Shown here piece after piece: positions 31,641 through 33,473 of a stretch of DNA of 33,473 nt. The DNA comes from Chitinophagales bacterium. Its GTDB lineage: Bacteria; Bacteroidota; Bacteroidia; Chitinophagales; JADJOU01. A program made the translations under genes and the position numbers. The number at the start of each line of letters is the position of its first letter. Within the stretch, counting starts at the first letter, position 1. The notes beneath the pieces are model-generated. The model was not told the DNA's origin. It did not search any database and was given only the letters and a program-made list of their open reading frames with translations. Location: assembly GCA_025455685.1 (NCBI GenBank), contig JALOMB010000011.1, positions 1 to 33,473 of the forward strand, written 5' to 3'.

Positions 31641-33473
31641 TTATTCTATTTTTTTTATGATAATTTCGTTTGTTTTGACTCTCAATCTCGACTTGAGGAG
31701 GAAGAGGGAGTTGAAAATAGAAAAAAATACGATGCCAGATTGGTTGGCGAGGGTGGACTCGACCAATGAAAAGATAAGGGTAAGCAATAGAAATCCTTTG
31801 AAAAAATAATCTCTGGAGCGGAAGGCCATATAAAAAGAAAAAATATAGACCCCAAATAGCGCCAATACTCCCAAAATTCCCATTTCCAATAAAAGGTCGA
31901 GCCATTGATTATGGGCATTGGTCCTTGTGCCAGATTCTATAATAACACCATTGTAATTTGGATTTCCAAATAAATAGTCAGTCTTTATGATTGAAAATGC
32001 TTGCTGCCAAGCAGAAACTCTTTTTGACACCTCAACACTTGAACTAAAAATATAATTTGAATCTAATTTATTGAAATCAAAAAATTGAATAAAGAAGAAA
32101 ACACTAAAAAACATAAAAGCATAAAGCGTTTTGGGAAAATTTCTATATTGAGTCCATTGGATGATGGCAGCTACTATATGAATAAGCATCATCACCGCAA
32201 ATCCAATTTTGCTCTGTATCAATAGCATGGATATACCTACAAACAATGAAAATATAAATTGTACCCATTGATTTCTCAAAAGGTGTATTTCCGATTTTCT
32301 CAAATAAATACAGCTCATGAGCGCAAAGTTTAGAAACATTGCGTAGTAAATAGAAGGGATATGGCTCATCGTGAGCAATAAATCTTTAGATAAGAAAAAA
32401 CTTTGATATGCGCTTATTTTTAAAATAAAAATAACAATAGAAAACGTCATAAAGCTAGAGATACCAAGGATATAGAACGATAAAATGCTATACCATTTTT
32501 TTAGATCAAAATAATCTCTTTGGAGAAAAAGTACTACGGGAAAAAGTAGGAAAAGCCAACGTAGTTCTAGTTTTTTAGCTAATATGGAAAATTCTCCCAT
32601 GAAAGAATAATATAAAATACTAGCCCAAAAAATAAGAGAAGGTATCAAAATGTAATATTTGCCTGTTTTGAGGTTTTTGATACGAGAGATTTTGAAACTA
32701 ATCAACCAAAAGATAAAGAAAACTATAATAGGGATACTCGTAGACCATCTTTGGTATGGGAGCGCAAATGCTATAATGGAAAAAAATAAATACCAATTGG
32801 TAGCTACAAACTTCTGGAAATATTTGAAGGTGAGCATATTTTCGCGCTTTGATTTTAGTTTTTTGAGAATAAAAAATTCTAACAAGAAAAATACGAAAAC
32901 AAAAATCCCTGCCAATATTACTATCATCAGCGTATTGCCCAGCTCTTTTTGAAAAATCAAACAAAAAAGAAATATGGCAATATTTCCTACAATGAGCATA
33001 GAAGTAATATGATAGTGCTGAAAATGGAGCCGTAGGAAAAAATGGTGAATGTGCGTTTTGTCGGGAGAAAAAGGTGATTTTTGCTTGAGAATTCGGGCAA
33101 AAGCAACCCTAAAAGTATCAAAGAGTGGAATGAAAAAAAGTGCAATCTGAATACCATACATGGAGTTTATTCCCGCTTTTTGTCTCATATTTGGATTGTC
33201 GGTACTCATTGAGAGCATGAAAAATGCTGCGCACCAGCCTATCAATGTAGAGCCTGTATCGCCGAGGAAGATTTTTGGATTGATGATATTGTATCTAAGA
33301 AATGCTAGAAGCGAAGCTACAAGCGCCAAACAAATCTGCATAAATGCTATATTTCCAGTCTGATAAAAGTAATAGGAAAAGAAACTGAAATAAAGTATCC
33401 CAAGGCTAGCTGCCAATCCATTGACGCCATCTATTAGATTGAGTGCATTGATAAAAAGTATAAAAACAAACAT
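31641..33473 (-). CDS. WecA/MraY-type transferase fused to O-antigen ligase/polymerase (partial, 5' end off window)
   Basis: At least 610 residues in one unbroken reading frame; the Met at the window edge is internal, so the true start and roughly the first hundred residues of domain one are missing. Domain one (1-205 of the visible part) is a polytopic polyprenyl-phosphate sugar-1-phosphate transferase: INALNLIDGVNGLAAS (8-23), INPKIFLGDTGSTLIGW (64-80), PLFDTFRVAFAR (116-127) and DKTHIHHFFLRL (138-149), the WecA-type HIHH. Domain two (about 225-595) has about ten membrane segments and the Wzy_C/WaaL pattern with KRVSAWQQAF (484-493) and NAHNQWLDLLLEMGILG (519-535), H521 being the usual catalytic His. 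An inner Met (M213, base 32837) near the junction could allow separate translation. A fusion of these two steps is unusual; it may act in polysaccharide initiation and export/ligation. Confidence 0.85.
   Translation of the reverse strand: MFVFILFINALNLIDGVNGLAASLGILYFSFFSYYFYQTGNIAFMQICLALVASLLAFLRYNIINPKIFLGDTGSTLIGWCAAFFMLSMSTDNPNMRQKAGINSMYGIQIALFFIPLFDTFRVAFARILKQKSPFSPDKTHIHHFFLRLHFQHYHITSMLIVGNIAIFLFCLIFQKELGNTLMIVILAGIFVFVFFLLEFFILKKLKSKRENMLTFKYFQKFVATNWYLFFSIIAFALPYQRWSTSIPIIVFFIFWLISFKISRIKNLKTGKYYILIPSLIFWASILYYSFMGEFSILAKKLELRWLFLLFPVVLFLQRDYFDLKKWYSILSFYILGISSFMTFSIVIFILKISAYQSFFLSKDLLLTMSHIPSIYYAMFLNFALMSCIYLRKSEIHLLRNQWVQFIFSLFVGISMLLIQSKIGFAVMMLIHIVAAIIQWTQYRNFPKTLYAFMFFSVFFFIQFFDFNKLDSNYIFSSSVEVSKRVSAWQQAFSIIKTDYLFGNPNYNGVIIESGTRTNAHNQWLDLLLEMGILGVLALFGVYIFSFYMAFRSRDYFFKGFLLLTLIFSLVESTLANQSGIVFFSIFNSLFLLKSRLRVKTNEIIIKKIE

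Noticed and set aside
31573-31918. Short open frames across the convergent junction near 31640
   Set aside because: They lie inside the strongly supported fusion gene or antisense to the transferase end, with no family pattern.
32659-32964. Open frames on both strands near the fusion junction
   Set aside because: They lie in other frames of the fusion coding region, Lys/Phe-rich as expected for AT-rich shadow frames.
1-33473. CRISPR arrays, insertion sequences, phage or plasmid origins
   Set aside because: No regularly spaced repeats, transposase-like frames, terminal inverted repeats or replication genes were seen by reading the window.

Overview
The window is AT-rich (roughly one third G+C by eye) and reads as a chromosomal segment of a Bacteroidota bacterium. 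The evidence is the fused branched-chain 2-oxoacid dehydrogenase E1 alpha/beta gene, two DUF5723-type outer-membrane proteins, the pairing of a polysaccharide-deacetylase-like protein with an acyltransferase, a ComEC without a C-terminal nuclease-like domain, scarce Shine-Dalgarno sequences, and many copies of the Bacteroidota -7 promoter element TAnnTTTG just upstream of genes. I would not place it below phylum. No rRNA, insertion sequence, phage gene or CRISPR array is visible. No gene-free stretch exceeds about 120 bases.

Left part (1-7567, all minus strand): a tight run read as pruA - ccmE - ccmF - fmt - comEC. It links proline/P5C oxidation, cytochrome c maturation, initiator-tRNA formylation and a DNA-uptake channel. 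The first four genes are separated by only 1-4 bases. A divergent promoter region (7568-7683) separates this run from a Tat-exported FAD amine oxidase. Then come comM/yifB (minus), a small membrane protein (plus), an overlapping pair (acyltransferase and deacetylase-like protein, minus), a tRNA-Arg(ACG) with a textbook terminator, a DUF5723 protein directly upstream of that tRNA, and an acidic amino acid/dicarboxylate symporter.

Middle part (16026-22994): a plus-strand cluster of the fused E1 dehydrogenase, an M20 peptidase and a GT4 glycosyltransferase, followed by an overlapping MarR regulator - hotdog thioesterase - YciO module. This module converges tail-to-tail with a minus-strand run made of a small membrane protein, an OmpA-like lipoprotein and isochorismate synthase (menaquinone route).

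Right part (24401-33473): kbl with an unrecognised 163-residue gene behind it, a second DUF5723 protein directly followed by smpB, a cystathionine gamma-synthase/methionine gamma-lyase family enzyme, then the edge of a surface polysaccharide region. That region has a Wzz-like chain-length protein, a WbaP-type initiating sugar-phosphate transferase and, converging on it, a gene cut by the window edge that joins a WecA/MraY-type transferase to an O-antigen ligase/polymerase domain in one reading frame. This fusion is the most unusual thing in the window. Other points of interest are a CcmE with a CxxxY haem-binding motif, two genes whose best promoter would give leaderless mRNA, and several overlapping gene pairs of mixed function.
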